NCBI GenBank assembly: GCA_015680685.1
Contig: MNCI01017913.1
Location: 400,885-449,153, forward strand
Direction of reading: 5' to 3'
DNA length: 48,269 bases
DNA from: Gnetum montanum
Taxonomy: Eukaryota > Streptophyta > Gnetopsida > Gnetales > Gnetaceae
Shown in pieces: positions 23,292 through 34,419 of the stretch (position 1 is its first letter; every line of letters starts with the position of its first letter). The notes below the pieces were generated by a model, which saw nothing but the letters and a program-made list of their open reading frames with translations, was not told the DNA's origin and did no database searches. Both the position numbers and the translations under genes were made by a program.

Positions 23292-23304
23292 TTGCTGCTA
23301 CTAT
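23292..23304 (-). other. Candidate PBS of element 3
   Basis: Minus strand TTTGGTATAGTAGC resembles TTGGTATCAGAGC. A second, weaker copy (TTTGGTATATTAGC) occurs about 35 bp further in at 23260-23274. Only one can be the working PBS. Confidence 0.4.
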
Positions 23305-23811
23305 ACCAAACTTCATCCAATAGGTTTAAAAAATGCACTACCTTCAAATACAAATGGCAATCCTTAGTTTTTCAAGGTTCATGGAAATTTTTAATATTTT
23401 TGTCTTTTATTTTTCAGCAATTTTTCCCCAATGGGTCAACCTTATACCTCAACTTGTAAAACTTGAACTTTTAGCCTAGTCATCTTACTTAATCTCAAAC
23501 ATCCAAAATTAGGCAATTGTCATGAGCTATCGTCAACCATTTTTCTAAGCTCCATCAACTTATGAGGATGTCAATTGACCATAGAAGTGATGCATTTTCT
23601 ATGCTCCAACCTTTCTCTAAACTAGGATCAACATTTGGCATAGTTAATCAACCTTAATAATGCTATTTTTTCTTAGTCTACACTTGCCTTTAATTTTGGT
23701 TAATCAATTAATCATGACATCATTTTAGGAAAAACACCAACTCAATCATGACCTAAAGATCTAAGTGAACAACATGCATTTTGTCATTCCAAATCTCCAA
23801 TTGCATCAATA
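23305..23811 (-). repeat. 5' LTR of element 3 (inner edge tentative)
   Basis: The outer edge at 23811 is fixed by alignment with the 3' LTR fragment (TATTGATGCAATTGG versus TGTTGATTAAATTGG). The inner edge depends on the tentative PBS. The length of about 500 bp is ordinary for copia. Confidence 0.5.
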
Positions 23812-24450
23812 GTTAATGCATATATAAATTGTATATCTTAACTTCATAATTTTACTTTCCTCAATGTGTATTGAGAATATTTCTTATCATCATCCTTGAA
23901 AATCCAACATAACATAAAACTTGTGGTATTTCCATGGGGTTGGTATCAACAATACAAATCACCCATCATTTTCCCAAGGAATTAAACCTACTAGGACCTC
24001 TACAAAAACTTTCATATTTATAAAATCATTTAACTTAAATTGATTCCATGGAGCTTTACCCAAATAAATCCTTCAATTCATGTTAAACCCATTATTTTTA
24101 TTGCATTTTAGATTATTTTTAAGTTTCAACATAAGAAGTGTAAGCTTCTCAATTTCATGAATCCATCAAAACCCATGGACTCACAATGCAAGGATTCATC
24201 AAATAAAAGACCTTTAGATTTTATTGTTAGAATCCAAAATAAGCCTTTTCTACCCTTTCAAGTTTCATAAAACAATTCCAAAATCCATCCTTTGAATTTC
24301 ATCCAAAAAATAAATGAAAAATGTAAATTCATTACTTTAAAATCTACCAAGGATAATTTTGCTAAATTCCTTGAAAATTGTTATCCTTCCAAAGGGAAAG
24401 ATACTCTTTTCAAAAGTGAGTCAAACTATTAAAATGTATCTTTTAAAGAG
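23812..24450. other. AT-rich DNA between elements 3 and 4
   Basis: No ORF, repeat or motif recognised. It ends with the left copy of the element 4 target-site duplication (ttagg, 24451-24455). Confidence 0.45.
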
Positions 24451-24455
24451 TTAGG
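24451..24455. repeat. Target-site duplication of element 4 (left copy)
   Basis: ttagg here and at 34239-34243 are perfect copies flanking TG...CA LTR ends (the TG...CA pair is perfect in the 24456-26700 LTR). This confirms both boundaries and shows that the element is a single insertion, not a chimera. Confidence 0.8.
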
Positions 24456-26700
24456 TGTACTGACCTAAATCGTCGGAGTAAGGCTGGAAGGGAAACAAAC
24501 ACCAAGAGATTGTCGGGCAACCACAGTTGACCTTGCCTTCGCTTGAGGGCAAGCTGGAAAAGTAAACGAAGGCAGAGTGCCTTGGATGGTTTGCACGTAA
24601 ATCAACCAAGGACTTCCCTAAGCGTAAGCTATGGCTAGTGTTGGGGTTATCGTGAACGGTGTAAACAAAATGTAAACAGTGATGCGAAATGTAAACAAAG
24701 CGTACTAAATTATAAATAAAGCATAAATGAAGCTATGTTTGTAAAGAAAAAGCATAAATAGAACTAAACAATGTAAATGGAAGGCAATAATGAAACTGTA
24801 TTGTATTGTTTAAACAGAAATATGCACCGGTCAAAGCGTAGTTGCACACATATGGATGGCAAGTCAAACGCCTAGCCCCAGGATGATATGATGCGATGAT
24901 GTGATGATGAAATGGGATGGACGGAAGAAGAACTTAGAAGCCTACAATCAAATGTGCTAAGCATCCAAGGGTTGCAAATTCTGTCCTCCTTCAGAATTCC
25001 AACCTCTCCAATTTTTGCCTCCTCCAATCTTCTTCTCCTTCTTGTCCTCCTCTCTTGCTGCCTCCCCTCATTTGTGTGAATTGATAGGGTATTTATGGGG
25101 TTGGGCTAGGGTTTGGCTAGGGTTTTCTTTGACCAAGTTCAATGTATTTTACAACTTGTGGGTCATTCGAGCCCATAAAAATACAAATAAATTAGAAAAA
25201 CAAACCCTTAAGCGATAAAAATTTAGGAAAGCTTAGGAGGATTGGCTCCAACCCCGACCCTCTTGGAAAATATTATATTTTTTTGTGAATATTCAGCCTG
25301 ATTTTGCATGGGCTTTCATGTTTCATAGCCATTGTACTAATTCCTGAACTTTGATTAAATAGTGAAAAGATTAGAAAAAATGAGAGAATCGCCGAGGGTT
25401 AAATCAGGAACGCAGTGTTGCAACCCATGGTGCGGTGAGTGTGGAATCATTGCATCAGGGGTGAACGTTGCTGGTGGTGCCTGCAGTGATGGTGATGGCG
25501 GCAAGCAGCGAGACGTGCAGCAGGGGCACAGAAACAATGGTGCTAGGGCACATCAGCGAAGGACGTTTCAGTAATGGATGCAAATTCTGAACCATCAGCC
25601 CTGTCCATGAATAGTTTTTTTTAACGTAGTTGTCGCAGCTTTTCATCATTGTAGACGTTCCTGTTGCCAGATCTGAGCTCACTCAAAATTTTGACAAGCG
25701 TTAGCAGTGCTGTTAAGGCCAACACAGGAAGCGTAGGAGACGAAAGAGTCGCGGAGGCAAAAATGATGTAGTACGGGTAGTATGGATACTGAGTAGTTGG
25801 CCTAGCACTGGAGTTAGGGCTTGGACAATGCCAATGACTAAAAATATGTGGCTGTAGCGGGCAGTGCAGAAACAGCAACGCGGCAGGCAGCGCAGAAACA
25901 ACAACGCAGCAGTGGCACAAGAGTGGCAGCATTAGCAAGCACATAAGTGTCAGCGCGGGCGAGAGCACTGATTTTTGGCACTTTGTGCTATCCACAGAGC
26001 ATTGGTGGAGGCAGAAATTTTTGGTGCCTGTGTTGTCCATGAGACATCAAACAAGGCAGCAATTTTTTTTAATATGGGTGATTTTTGCAAAGCACCAGAG
26101 GAGGCAATGATTCCCAAAATTGGTAGGGTCTACGATGCGTAGAAATAAGGCACCCATTTTCGATGCTGATGGTGTCTACCTATTCTAGCAATTTCCATCA
26201 TTTAGAAATCTTTGCCGCTGGGTGTAGGCATGTTGGTTTTCTGTTGCTGAAACTCGCCTGTGATTTCCTTAAAAAAACTTTGGAACTGCAACTCCATTCT
26301 TCCGAGGAGAACATATCTTCTTAAACATCTTTGATACTCTCAGGTGTTTCTATTATCAACGTTGGCTTTGTCTCAACACAATCATCTTTATTAGGAGATA
26401 AGCTTCCTTTGGAGTGATCTTCAGCAGTCATGCTATTAATGAATAAAGCAAGAATGCAATCTAGAATTTTTTTGCTCGCATCCCCATCATCTTTTACATG
26501 GAATCCATTTTTCTTGAAAACACAGCATAAAATAAAAGATTCCTTCATGTCCTTGGGGCCTTTAAGATTCCTACTAAACTCCTCTTCTTGCACCAGTGCA
26601 TAGTGATCCCTTGTGTATGATCTGGATAATTTTTCAAATGCCTGAAAGGGCTTGAGTCATTTTCAATTCAAAGTGCTATGCTGAAATTAGTGGTGTTTCA
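24456..26700 (-). repeat. 3' LTR of element 4
   Basis: 2245 bp. In element sense it starts TGAAACACCAC and ends GGTCAGTACA. It is about 570 bp longer than the other LTR because of a block (about 25470-26035) rich in CAG/GCA motifs, including a 26-bp tandem pair near 25861-25912. The TATA box is mutated to CATAAATA (25090-25097). ORFs read within it are shadows. Confidence 0.85.
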
Positions 26701-26717
26701 TTGGCCCCTCTTTGTTG
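26701..26717 (-). other. Polypurine tract of element 4
   Basis: Minus strand CAACAAAGAGGGGCCAA directly precedes the LTR start TGAAACACC. The purine run AAAGAGGGG is interrupted by CC near its end. Confidence 0.6.
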
Positions 26718-27382
26718 ATGTCTGGAGGAATTCACCCAAGAGGCATCGACAAAGAAGTGCAAAAAACACCATGAACGACCAAGTACCAAACATTAACCAT
26801 CAACCCTTGGCTGGATGTCATCGCACCATTTTCAAAAGTACATGGGATTGAGGAAATGTGATTTAAAATGCAAGGGATTGTAACCTGGGAAGTTAGGAGG
26901 TTAAGGGCTATGATTGCTACTGGGATTTGTGGGAGAGGAATGCTCTCTTGTGCANCCTAAGCAATGATGTGTAACACGGTCTCTTTGAGACACAAGTGTA
27001 ACTATTTTTCAAGACAATTTCCTTCCTGCCTGGGGCTTGTATGAGAATGGCCAATAGTCTTTTATTTATGATGTCAGCAGGGTCTTGAAGCCCTTTTCTA
27101 TGCATTTTGCTCTTTGACCTTTTTTTTTGTTTTTTTTTTCATCGGTCTTTTTGAAAAAGCTTGCTTTTTGTGCCGTGCTCGTGTTTGAGCACTTGNNNNN
27201 NNNNNNNNNNNNNNNNNNNNNNNNNNNNNNNNNNNNNNNNNNNNNNNNNNNNNNNNNNNNNNNNNNNNNNNNNNNNNNNNNNNNNNNNNNNNNNNNAGAT
27301 GAATCATGTAACAAGTCTTTGTGGAACAAGCACAGCCAACTACAACAATAGATCTTTTCAAATGTTTCCTGGTCGTCGATGA
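26718..27382 (-). other. Pre-PPT segment of element 4 with assembly gap
   Basis: About 560 bp of sequenced DNA plus 101 N (27196-27296) and a single N (26955). ORFs spanning the gap are artefacts. No integrase or RNase H motif is seen. This is where the pol region would end in a complete element. Confidence 0.5.
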
Positions 27383-27930
27383 TGTCACTAGTTTATAGTC
27401 TTAGTGGACTATTGTGGATTAGTTTCACGTCATAACCCCTTGGACGGTGCCAGTTTAGCATCATAGCAGATGGTGCATTGCTAGTTTATAGTCATAGCGA
27501 ACTATGAAGAGGCAAACTAGTTTATAGTCTTAGTGGACTCTGGATGCTAGTTTCATGTCATGGCGGATGAATGTAGCAGTTTAGTGTCATACCAAACATG
27601 TCTCTGTGGTATCAATTTTAAGTCATAATCCAGGACTATTCTATGGTATCAGTTTTAATTCATGATCCAGGACTACTCTGTGGTATCAATTTTAAGTCAT
27701 GATCCAGGACTACTCTGTGGTATTAGTTTTAAGTCATGATCCAGGACTACTCTGTGGTATCAGTTTTAAGTCATGATCCAGGACTACTTTGTGGTATCAG
27801 TTTTAAGTCATGATCTAGGACTACTATGTGGTATCAGTTTTAAGTCATGATCTAGGACTATTCTGTGGTATCAGTTTTAAGTCATGATCCAGGACTATTT
27901 TGTGCCAGTTTATAGTCATAACGGACTAAT
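27383..27930 (-). repeat. Tandem array of element 4 (part 1), including 8 x 37 bp
   Basis: Every unit contains a variant of the core AGTTTAACGTCATTTCGGAC (written on the plus strand), for example tagtttatagtcatagcgaa and agttttaagtcatgatccag. From about 27602 to 27897 eight near-perfect 37-bp units run head to tail. Outside that block unit spacing is irregular. The same core, in the same sense relative to gag-pro, occurs in element 5. Confidence 0.8.
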
Positions 27931-28079
27931 GCTTACCTTGCTTGTGTAAAGTGTTATGCTACATGCATGGTCATGCTGTGTATCTGCAAGATCCTGTAAA
28001 AAATCAACTAGAAAGAAAATAACGTCAAGCGATACCATGTTTTACATAGATTTGGAATGTATGAATGAAAGAAAAACAA

Positions 28080-28679
28080 TGCAAAAAATGATAGTTTTAG
28101 GCCATTCCGGGCTGTAAGCTAATTTAAGGCCTTTTCGGGCCATGTATTTTTGTATTTTTATGTTTTTTTTATTATTTTTCTTTGTTTTCTAGAGTATATG
28201 TATGCAACTAAATGTAACATAAGTTTCTAAAGTGTAAAGCAAGATGTAAGGTAAATACTTGGAAAAGAAAGCAACGACCGTGCAAGGATTGTAACTTGTA
28301 ACTTGTAACTTGTAAGCGGAAATTCAATGTAAGATGACGGGAGTTTGTAAATCTGTAATTTGTTGGCTCTAGTTTAAAGGCATTTTGGGCTTGGTACATT
28401 AGTTTAAAGTCTTGATGGATTGTTGCATCTTTTGTTAAAGAAAGGATTACCAGTTTTATACCATGGTGGGCCAAAGATAATAACATTTTCAAGAAGTTTT
28501 AAATGGAACCGGCCATTTCTGACCATGGCTAGTTTAATGTCATTGCGGACGTTTGCTGGCTATTTTAACGTCATACCGGACATATTGTAGTTTAACGTCA
28601 TTTCGAACAATTTGTATTTTAACGTCATTTCGGACAATTTGTATTTTAACGTCATTTCTGACAATTTGTATCATTCGTT
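28080..28679 (-). repeat. Tandem array of element 4 (part 2)
   Basis: Further copies of the core motif begin right after the end of the protease frame: gtattttaacgtcatttcgg appears three times at 28560-28670, then diverged forms such as tttaaggccttttcgggcc at 28120-28145. The stretch 28200-28480 also has units such as agtttaaaggcattttgggc. The array replaces the pol genes in this element. Confidence 0.7.
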
Positions 28680-30100
28680 CTAGTTGTTGAGTTGCCTCTT
28701 GATCTTTTGTAGCTTAACATGTGGAGCTGGGTGTATGGGTATGATTTTATATTCACCTTCCCCTTCATCGGTGATTTCAAAGGGTAGTTCTGACCAAGAA
28801 ACATCAGTAGGAATGGCTCCTATCTCTGTGTCTTCTTGTGTTTCTTCAGTGCTAGTTGGGTTGTGAGTCAATGTTGGGTTCACGTTTTGATGTATGTCCA
28901 TGGTTTCTTGTTTAGGCTTAATGAACTCAATTTCTGACCCCTAACCTACCTCAAGATATGAGGAAATGATCGATGATGTTATATCCCCATGTATGATGAT
29001 CTCACCTCCCTTGTAAGGTAGATGTATCTCCTGATGGATTGGTGAGGATACGGCTTTAAGTTGAGCTAGCCAAGGATGTCCTAAAATCATATTAAACCTT
29101 GGCATTTCATCAACCACTATGAATTCAGCTGATGTAGGGAATTGGTCTCCGGCTATGAAATCTAAGGTAACCATGTCTTTCACTCTCACACAGGAACCAC
29201 TGAAGGATCTCAAGAAAGAGGTTGTTGTGGGTTGTATTTGTTCAGTGAGTCCTAGTTTTTTGATGATGGAAAAAGGTATTACATTTGTTGCCGCACCATC
29301 ATCGACATGCACCCTACGTATTTTGAAATGATCAACCTGTATTGTTATGAACATAGGGGCTGTGGTAATTTCCCTTGTTTTCTCATCTAGCTTAATGTCC
29401 TTAACACGGAATTCTAAGGATGTGGTCTTCAATTCCTAAAGTTGTGGGGATAATACTACATAAATGGATGGTTCGTCTGCAGGAAGATCCTCACTAACAA
29501 GAATTGAAGTTAGCATCCATACAAGAGCCTCTCGATGTACTGGTGAAGTCATTACTAGGTCATACAAACTTAAAGTAGTATTCTTTTGTTTTAAGGCTTG
29601 TGTGACCTGGGTCAACGCATTTGCTAGGTCTTTACCATTTGGGACATTCTTATCCATAGAGATTTGTTCCATTTGACCTAGCATTCGTATTTCTCGTGGA
29701 GGGGTTTTTATGTTAGTAGCTGAGAATGCCGGGTTTGGGATATGACTTGTGACTTCATCTTTGTTTTGGTGACTTGTACTAGGCTCATTAACGAACGAAC
29801 TCATGGGAATGGTGCTTAGTGGTATAGGCTTTGGTAGTCCTAATTCGTGTCCATGGTTTTCTCTCTCAATGCGCTCTCTTTTTTCTTTTTCCAAGCACTC
29901 TCTTATTAGCCTATCGGCAAGACGTTCTCGCAAAGGTCGTTGAGAAGTGGAGGTGGGTTGTGTGCCAAGGTGTTTTGGCACTTGGACCACAAAGGGAATG
30001 GATCAGTTTTCAAATGGTATGTTTGTTGTCGTGGCAACCGAAGGAGGTATGTGAATGATGAATGTTTTTGATGGTGTGGGGGACGTGCGTGTGGTAAAAG
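28680..30100 (-). pseudogene. Protease and linker of element 4
   Basis: One minus-strand frame runs 29990 to 28680, interrupted by stops after 29436 and after 28941. The first part is a charged linker (RLADRLIRECLEKEKRER) followed by a conserved block ending LSLYDLVMTSPVHREAL. The protease follows: VHVDDGAATNVIPF at about 29305-29265, then a flap region, then FNMILGHPWLAQLKAV. The active site reads Asp-Asp-Gly where most retropepsins have Asp-Thr/Ser-Gly; element 5 has the same. The frame ends with a conserved tail (SWSELPFEI to IKRQLNN) shared with element 5, so the gag-pro polyprotein ends naturally here, just before the repeat array. It lies in a different frame from the gag core, with the shift between 30143 and 29990. 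Confidence 0.8.
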
Positions 30101-30142
30101 GGTTTTGAGGAGATGTTGGGGTAGGTGTGTTTTTTGAGGCCT

Positions 30143-32374
30143 CTAAATCACAAAAGGTCTTCGCAGAACATCTTGTCTGTTTTCCATATGGATAGTATTA
30201 ATTACATATGGGGCATCATTGGTTTTGGTATTAAGAGGATCCTTGTAGACCCCCATGGATTGGTTTTGGGGTCTTACTGGGTTTGTCTCGTCGAATACTA
30301 CTTCACCCCCATCTATCATGCGTTGTATGTCTTGTTTCAACGCAAAGCAGTAATCAGTCCCATGACCACACCATTGGTGATATTCACAAAACCTATCCAA
30401 CCTAAAGCCTTTTGGAATGGGAGGTTCGTTGGATGTTGCTAAGGCTGGATTTTTGGCCAATTCGCAAAAGCGATCATGTCTTTGTGAGGCCGCAGGAGAC
30501 ATTTGTTTGTGTTGAATTAGCCCAGCCTTTAGAAGTTGATCAAGAAGTTGTGAAGGCTTCATGGGCATTGGTGTGTATTGAGCAGGGTCTTTCCTTTCAA
30601 AGGTACAGGCATGACCTATGTTGTTACTTCTATTTGAGGAACTTTCAAGTGTATAAGTGGGTGCTATTCTTTCATAGTTGTTTGGGATAGCAGGTTGTTT
30701 TCCCTCAGCCACTGCTGCTACCGTTGTTTTGGATTTATCTTTCCTCATGTGTTGGCTCCTAAAGGCTGAGTAGGCTAGGTCATTACTTGTTTGCGCTTCT
30801 TCTATGTCTTTGATTTGTACGAATGTTTGGCTCAATGTGCGGGCTTTCAGGTAGTAAAGTTTTGACTTAATAAAGTCATTCACGGCTGATTTGAGGATAG
30901 TGAGTAAATATGTTTCGGGGATAGGTTCATGAAGTTCGTTTAAGGTTGCACTCCACCTTTGGATAAATTTCTGTGCTGGCTCTAAAGGCGCTTGTTTAAT
31001 TTGAATCAAGCTATCTAATGTGGCTTCAAGTTTCAAATTGTACATGAAACGGGTGACAAACTGATGCAGTAAATTCTCTAAAGAAGATATGGAGCTACAA
31101 GGTAAAGATCGGTACCAATCTAAGGCTTTTCTGGTTAAGGACATTGCAAAAACTCGCAAGATTACATGGGGCCATGCTTGAAGTAAAAGGCTTTCAGTTC
31201 TAAATGTCACTAGGTGGGCATTTGGGTCCCCTTCTCCATTGTACTTGGTCAGTTGAGGTAATGAGACTCCTTTTGGCAAGGTCAAGGGTGGAACTGAGGG
31301 GTCAATTGGGTCATCTTAATAGAAATCTAGTACCTTGACTTCCTCATTGTTGAAATTTTTAAGGCATTTTAGTTCTTCTTCCAACGAGTGCATCATTTTT
31401 TGTGTGTCTACCCATTCTTGGTAGGTAGGCAAACCAATGGATTGAGTTGATTGTGGATTATAATGGTTTAATTGTTGCATTGTTTGTGGAAAAGCAGGTT
31501 GTTGGGATAACATTTGTTGTGGTGGGATGGTATTCGGGACTGAGACTATCGGTGGAGCCCACTGCCCAACCATAGGTTGTGAGGTAATACCTTGAACATG
31601 TTGGGTAGGAGTAATCAATGGTGCCCTATGAATTTGCATCTGGGGTATGTAATGGGTGGATGTGGAAGCTGGTATGACTGACGGTATTCCAATTACTTGA
31701 GGTTGGAGGATTGACCCTGCGTTGGATTGGGTGACTTGTTGGGACTGCACTGGTGGAGGAATGATGGAAGTGGATGCATCAAATTGAATGTTATTGAGCA
31801 CAGAGAAGATAGGAATGGAATGGGGAATAGGTGTTCGAGTGTTTGTAGATGAAGAAGGAAACAAAGTTTCTTCTAGGAAAGGAGGGAATAATGGGTTTGT
31901 GTGGGCATGGGGGCTAACGGTTTGGTATGATTCTCCATGTTCAGATTGAGCTGCAAAGTCATCTTCTTCATCTTGAGGTTCTATGGGAGGTAGTTGTAAG
32001 GCTTGACTTCTAGCCATAAGAAGCTGGGATATGAGTCTATGATGGTTTTCAGACAGTGGGATTATGTCAAATGCAGAAGGGATAAACTCACGTCCTCCTT
32101 TGTGGATGAATTCATATTCTCACTTAGCTTCCCTCCCTATACGATCAATGGGTAGGTTGGCTTGGATCTTGACACAAATAAAATTATACTGCTCAGGTGT
32201 AAGAGTTGCATGAATAGGGCATTTGCCTTGTAGCCTGAGGGATTGGCGTGTAGGGCCTTGAGGATTTATATGTTCAGTAACGATTATGGATTCCGTAGCA
32301 GTCATAGGGTTTGAAGCTTTAGCCCCAAAGTTAGCAATTGGTAGTGTTACTGGGTTGACTTGGGAAGATTCCAT
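30143..32374 (-). pseudogene. gag of element 4
   Basis: The start is set at the ATG at 32374, which aligns with the gag start of element 5; a longer reading from 32557 runs through the PBS leader and is not expected to be translated. One frame continues to 30143, with stops after 32120 and 31316. It encodes an N-terminal segment with the conserved RQSLRLQGK, then a Pro/Gln-rich linker (32000-31450). The Retrotrans_gag core follows (about 31250-30800: LTKYNGEGDPNAHLVTF, ALDWYRSLP, FIQRWSATLNELHE). A CxxHx4Hx4C-type knuckle (FCEYHQWCGHGTDYCFALKQD without its last few residues) lies at about 30395-30331, characteristic of Tat-lineage gag. It would form the virus-like particle. Confidence 0.85.
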
Positions 32375-32540
32375 GATAAACGTGAATGAACTGGGGTAGA
32401 TGGATGGAGTTGGATTGCAAGCAGTTGTAGCGTGGGGTGACACAAGCTCAATGTGATCAACAGGGATGAAGAGACTCAAATGGGCAAGATGGATGAGTTT
32501 TGATAAGTAGTGAGGTTTTAACCAATAACATGAAAGTGGA

Positions 32541-32557
32541 CCTCCTTCTAGCGCCAA
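32541..32557 (-). other. Primer binding site of element 4
   Basis: Minus strand TTGGCGCTAGAAGGAGG, four bases after the LTR end. It is identical to the PBS of element 5 (35647-35663). I do not assign the tRNA. Confidence 0.8.
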
Positions 32558-32561
32558 AAAC

Positions 32562-34238
32562 TATACTGACCTAAATCGTCGGAGTAAGGATGGAAGGGAA
32601 ATAGATACCAAGAGATTGTCAAGCAGCCATAGCTGACCCTGCCTTCGCTCGAGGGCAAGCTGGAAAAGTAAACAAAGGCAGAGTGCCTTGCATGGTTTGC
32701 ACGTAAATCAACCAAGGACTTCCCCGAGCGTAAGCTACGGCTAGTGCTGGGGTTATCGTGAACGGTGTAAACAAAATGTAAATAGCGATGTGAAATGTAA
32801 ACAAAGCGTACTAAATTATAAATAAAGCATAAACAAAGCTATGTTTGTAAAGAAAAAGCATAAATAGAACTAAACAATGTAAATGGAAGGAAATAATGAA
32901 ACTGTATTGTATTGTTTAAACAGAAATATGCACCAGTCAAAGCGTAGTTGCACACGTATTGATGGCAAGTCAAACGTCTAGCCCCAGGATGATATGATGC
33001 CATGATGTGACGATGAAATGGGATGGATGGAAGAAGAACTAGGAAGCCTACAATCAGATGTGCCAAGCGCCCAAGGGTTGCAAATTCTGTCCTCCTTCAG
33101 AATTCCAATATTTGCCTCCTCCAATATTCTTCTCCTTCTTGTCCTCCTCTCTTGCTACCTCCCCTCATTTGTGTGAATTGATAGGGTATTTATAGGGTTG
33201 GGCTAGGGTTTGGCTAGGGTTTGCTTTGACCAGGTTCAATGTATTTTACAACTTGTGGATCATTCGAGCCCATAAAAATACAAATAAATTAGAAAAATAA
33301 ACTCTCAAGCGATAAAAATTTAGGAAAGCTTAGGAGGATTGGCTCCAGCCCCAGCTCGCTTGGAAAATATTATATTTTTTTGTGAATATTCAGCCTGATT
33401 TTGCATGGGCTTTCATGTTTCATAGCCATCATACTAATTCCTGAACTTTGATTAAATAGTGAAAAGATTAGAAAAAATGAGAGAATTGCTGAGGGTTAAA
33501 TTAGGAATGCAGTGTTGCAACCCGTGGTGTGGTGAGTGTGGAATCGTTGCATCAGGGGCAGACGTTGCTGGTGGTGTCCACGAGACATCAAACAAGGCAG
33601 CAATTTTTTTTCATACAGGCGATTTCTGCGAAGCACCGAAGGACGCAATGATTCCCGAAACTGGCGGGGTCTACGATGCGCAGAAATAAGGCATCCATTT
33701 TTTATGTTGATGATGTCTGCCTATTCCAAAAATTGCCGCCATTTAGAAATCTCTACCGCTGGGTGCAGGCATGTTGGTTTTCTGTTGCTGAAACTCGCCT
33801 GTGATTTCCTTGAACAAAATCTAGAACTACAGCTCCATTCTTCCGGGGAGAACATATCTTCTTAAACATGTTTGATACTCTCAGGTGTTTCTATTATCAA
33901 CGTTGGCTTTGTCTCAGCACAATCATCTTTATTAGGAGATAAGATTCCTTTGGAGTGATCTTCAGCAATCACGCTATTAATGATCAAAGCAAGAATGCAA
34001 TCTGGAATTATTTTGCTCGCATCCCCATCTTTTACATGGAATCCATTTTTCTTGAAAACACAGCATAAAATAAAAGAATCCTTCATGTCCTTGGGGACTT
34101 TAAGATTCCTACTAAACTCCTCTTCTTGCACCAGTGCATAGTGATCCCCTGTGTATGATCTGGATAATTTTTCGAATGCCTAAAAGGGCTTGAGTCATTT
34201 TCAATTTAAAGTGCTAAGCTGAAATTAGTGGTGTTTCA
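32562..34238 (-). repeat. 5' LTR of element 4
   Basis: 1677 bp. It aligns with 24456-26700 at both ends but lacks the ~570-bp CAG/GCA-rich block; the joint lies at about 33577 within tggtggtgtccacgaga. In element sense it ends TATA where CA is expected, a C-to-T type change. The TATA box is intact (33187-33194). Confidence 0.85.
33187..33194 (-). promoter_or_regulatory. TATA box in the 5' LTR of element 4
   Basis: Minus strand CCTATAAATACCC context. Transcription would begin about 30 bp further on the minus strand and leave R-U5 of about 600 bp before the PBS. Confidence 0.6.
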
Positions 34239-34277
34239 TTAGGCAAATAATTTTATGTCACAAATAACTTAACTAAC
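34239..34277. other. 39-bp spacer between two head-to-head elements
   Basis: Begins with the ttagg TSD copy of element 4 and ends with ctaac, the expected left TSD of element 5. Only this much pre-insertion DNA separates the two 5' LTRs. Confidence 0.7.
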
Positions 34278-34419
34278 TGAAACACCACAAAATTTCGAGC
34301 TTAGTACTTTTCCAACAAGAAGCAGGTCCCTGGGACTCACAAACTACCACGGCTACATCTGGTACCAAACATGGCAACTTTGGAGATCAGATGCTTAATT
34401 TTCACTAAGTATGCATTCT

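Larger units (their letters stand above)
17682..23811 (-). mobile_element. Element 3: Ty1/copia retrotransposon, broken and nested
   Basis: On the minus strand the order is 5' LTR (about 23305-23811), PBS-like site, gag with zinc knuckle, protease, GAG-pre-integrase, integrase, RT, RNase H, PPT (17743-17755) and a ~60-bp 3' LTR fragment (17682-17742). PR-IN-RT-RH order is diagnostic of Ty1/copia. The two LTR pieces match: aacatgaattttatcattcc-like sequence before 17742 and aacatgcattttgtcattcc before 23811. A truncated LTR of the element-2 family is inserted in its 3' portion. Numerous stops and shifts show long inactivity. Confidence 0.8.
24456..34238 (-). mobile_element. Element 4: Tat/Ogre-type Ty3/gypsy element lacking pol
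   Basis: LTRs at 24456-26700 and 32562-34238 are bounded by a perfect 5-bp target-site duplication ttagg (24451-24455 and 34239-34243). On the minus strand the order is 5' LTR, PBS TTGGCGCTAGAAGGAGG, gag, protease, an array of 20-bp core motifs, a short segment with an assembly gap, PPT and 3' LTR. RT, RNase H and integrase are absent. Its gag and protease are clearly homologous to those of element 5, which carries Tat-type pol with a second RNase H; hence the lineage call. By eye the LTRs differ at several per cent of sites, so the insertion is not recent. Confidence 0.85.

Noticed and set aside
24456-24700. Host gene boundary suggested by abrupt rise in GC and CpG
   Set aside because: The change coincides exactly with the LTR edge and TSD of element 4.
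25362-26040. ORFs in the 3' LTR of element 4
   Set aside because: They lie inside U3, mostly in the CAG/GCA-rich block, appear in several frames at once, and the block is missing from the other LTR.
26321-26593. 90-residue ORF in the LTR of element 4, repeated at 33862-34131
   Set aside because: It is conserved only because both LTRs carry it. It lies in U3, upstream of the LTR TATA box, and has no recognised domain. I note that it stays open in both LTRs but cannot support a gene.
27066-27388. ORFs spanning the 101-N gap
   Set aside because: The frame is held open by undetermined bases and the flanks show no domain.
27602-27897. Regular 37-bp repeats suggesting a CRISPR array
   Set aside because: Units are directly head to tail without unique spacers, lie inside a plant retrotransposon, and no cas genes are present.
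29119-30690. Plus-strand ORFs over gag-pro of element 4
   Set aside because: Shadows of the minus-strand gag-pro frame, without family resemblance.
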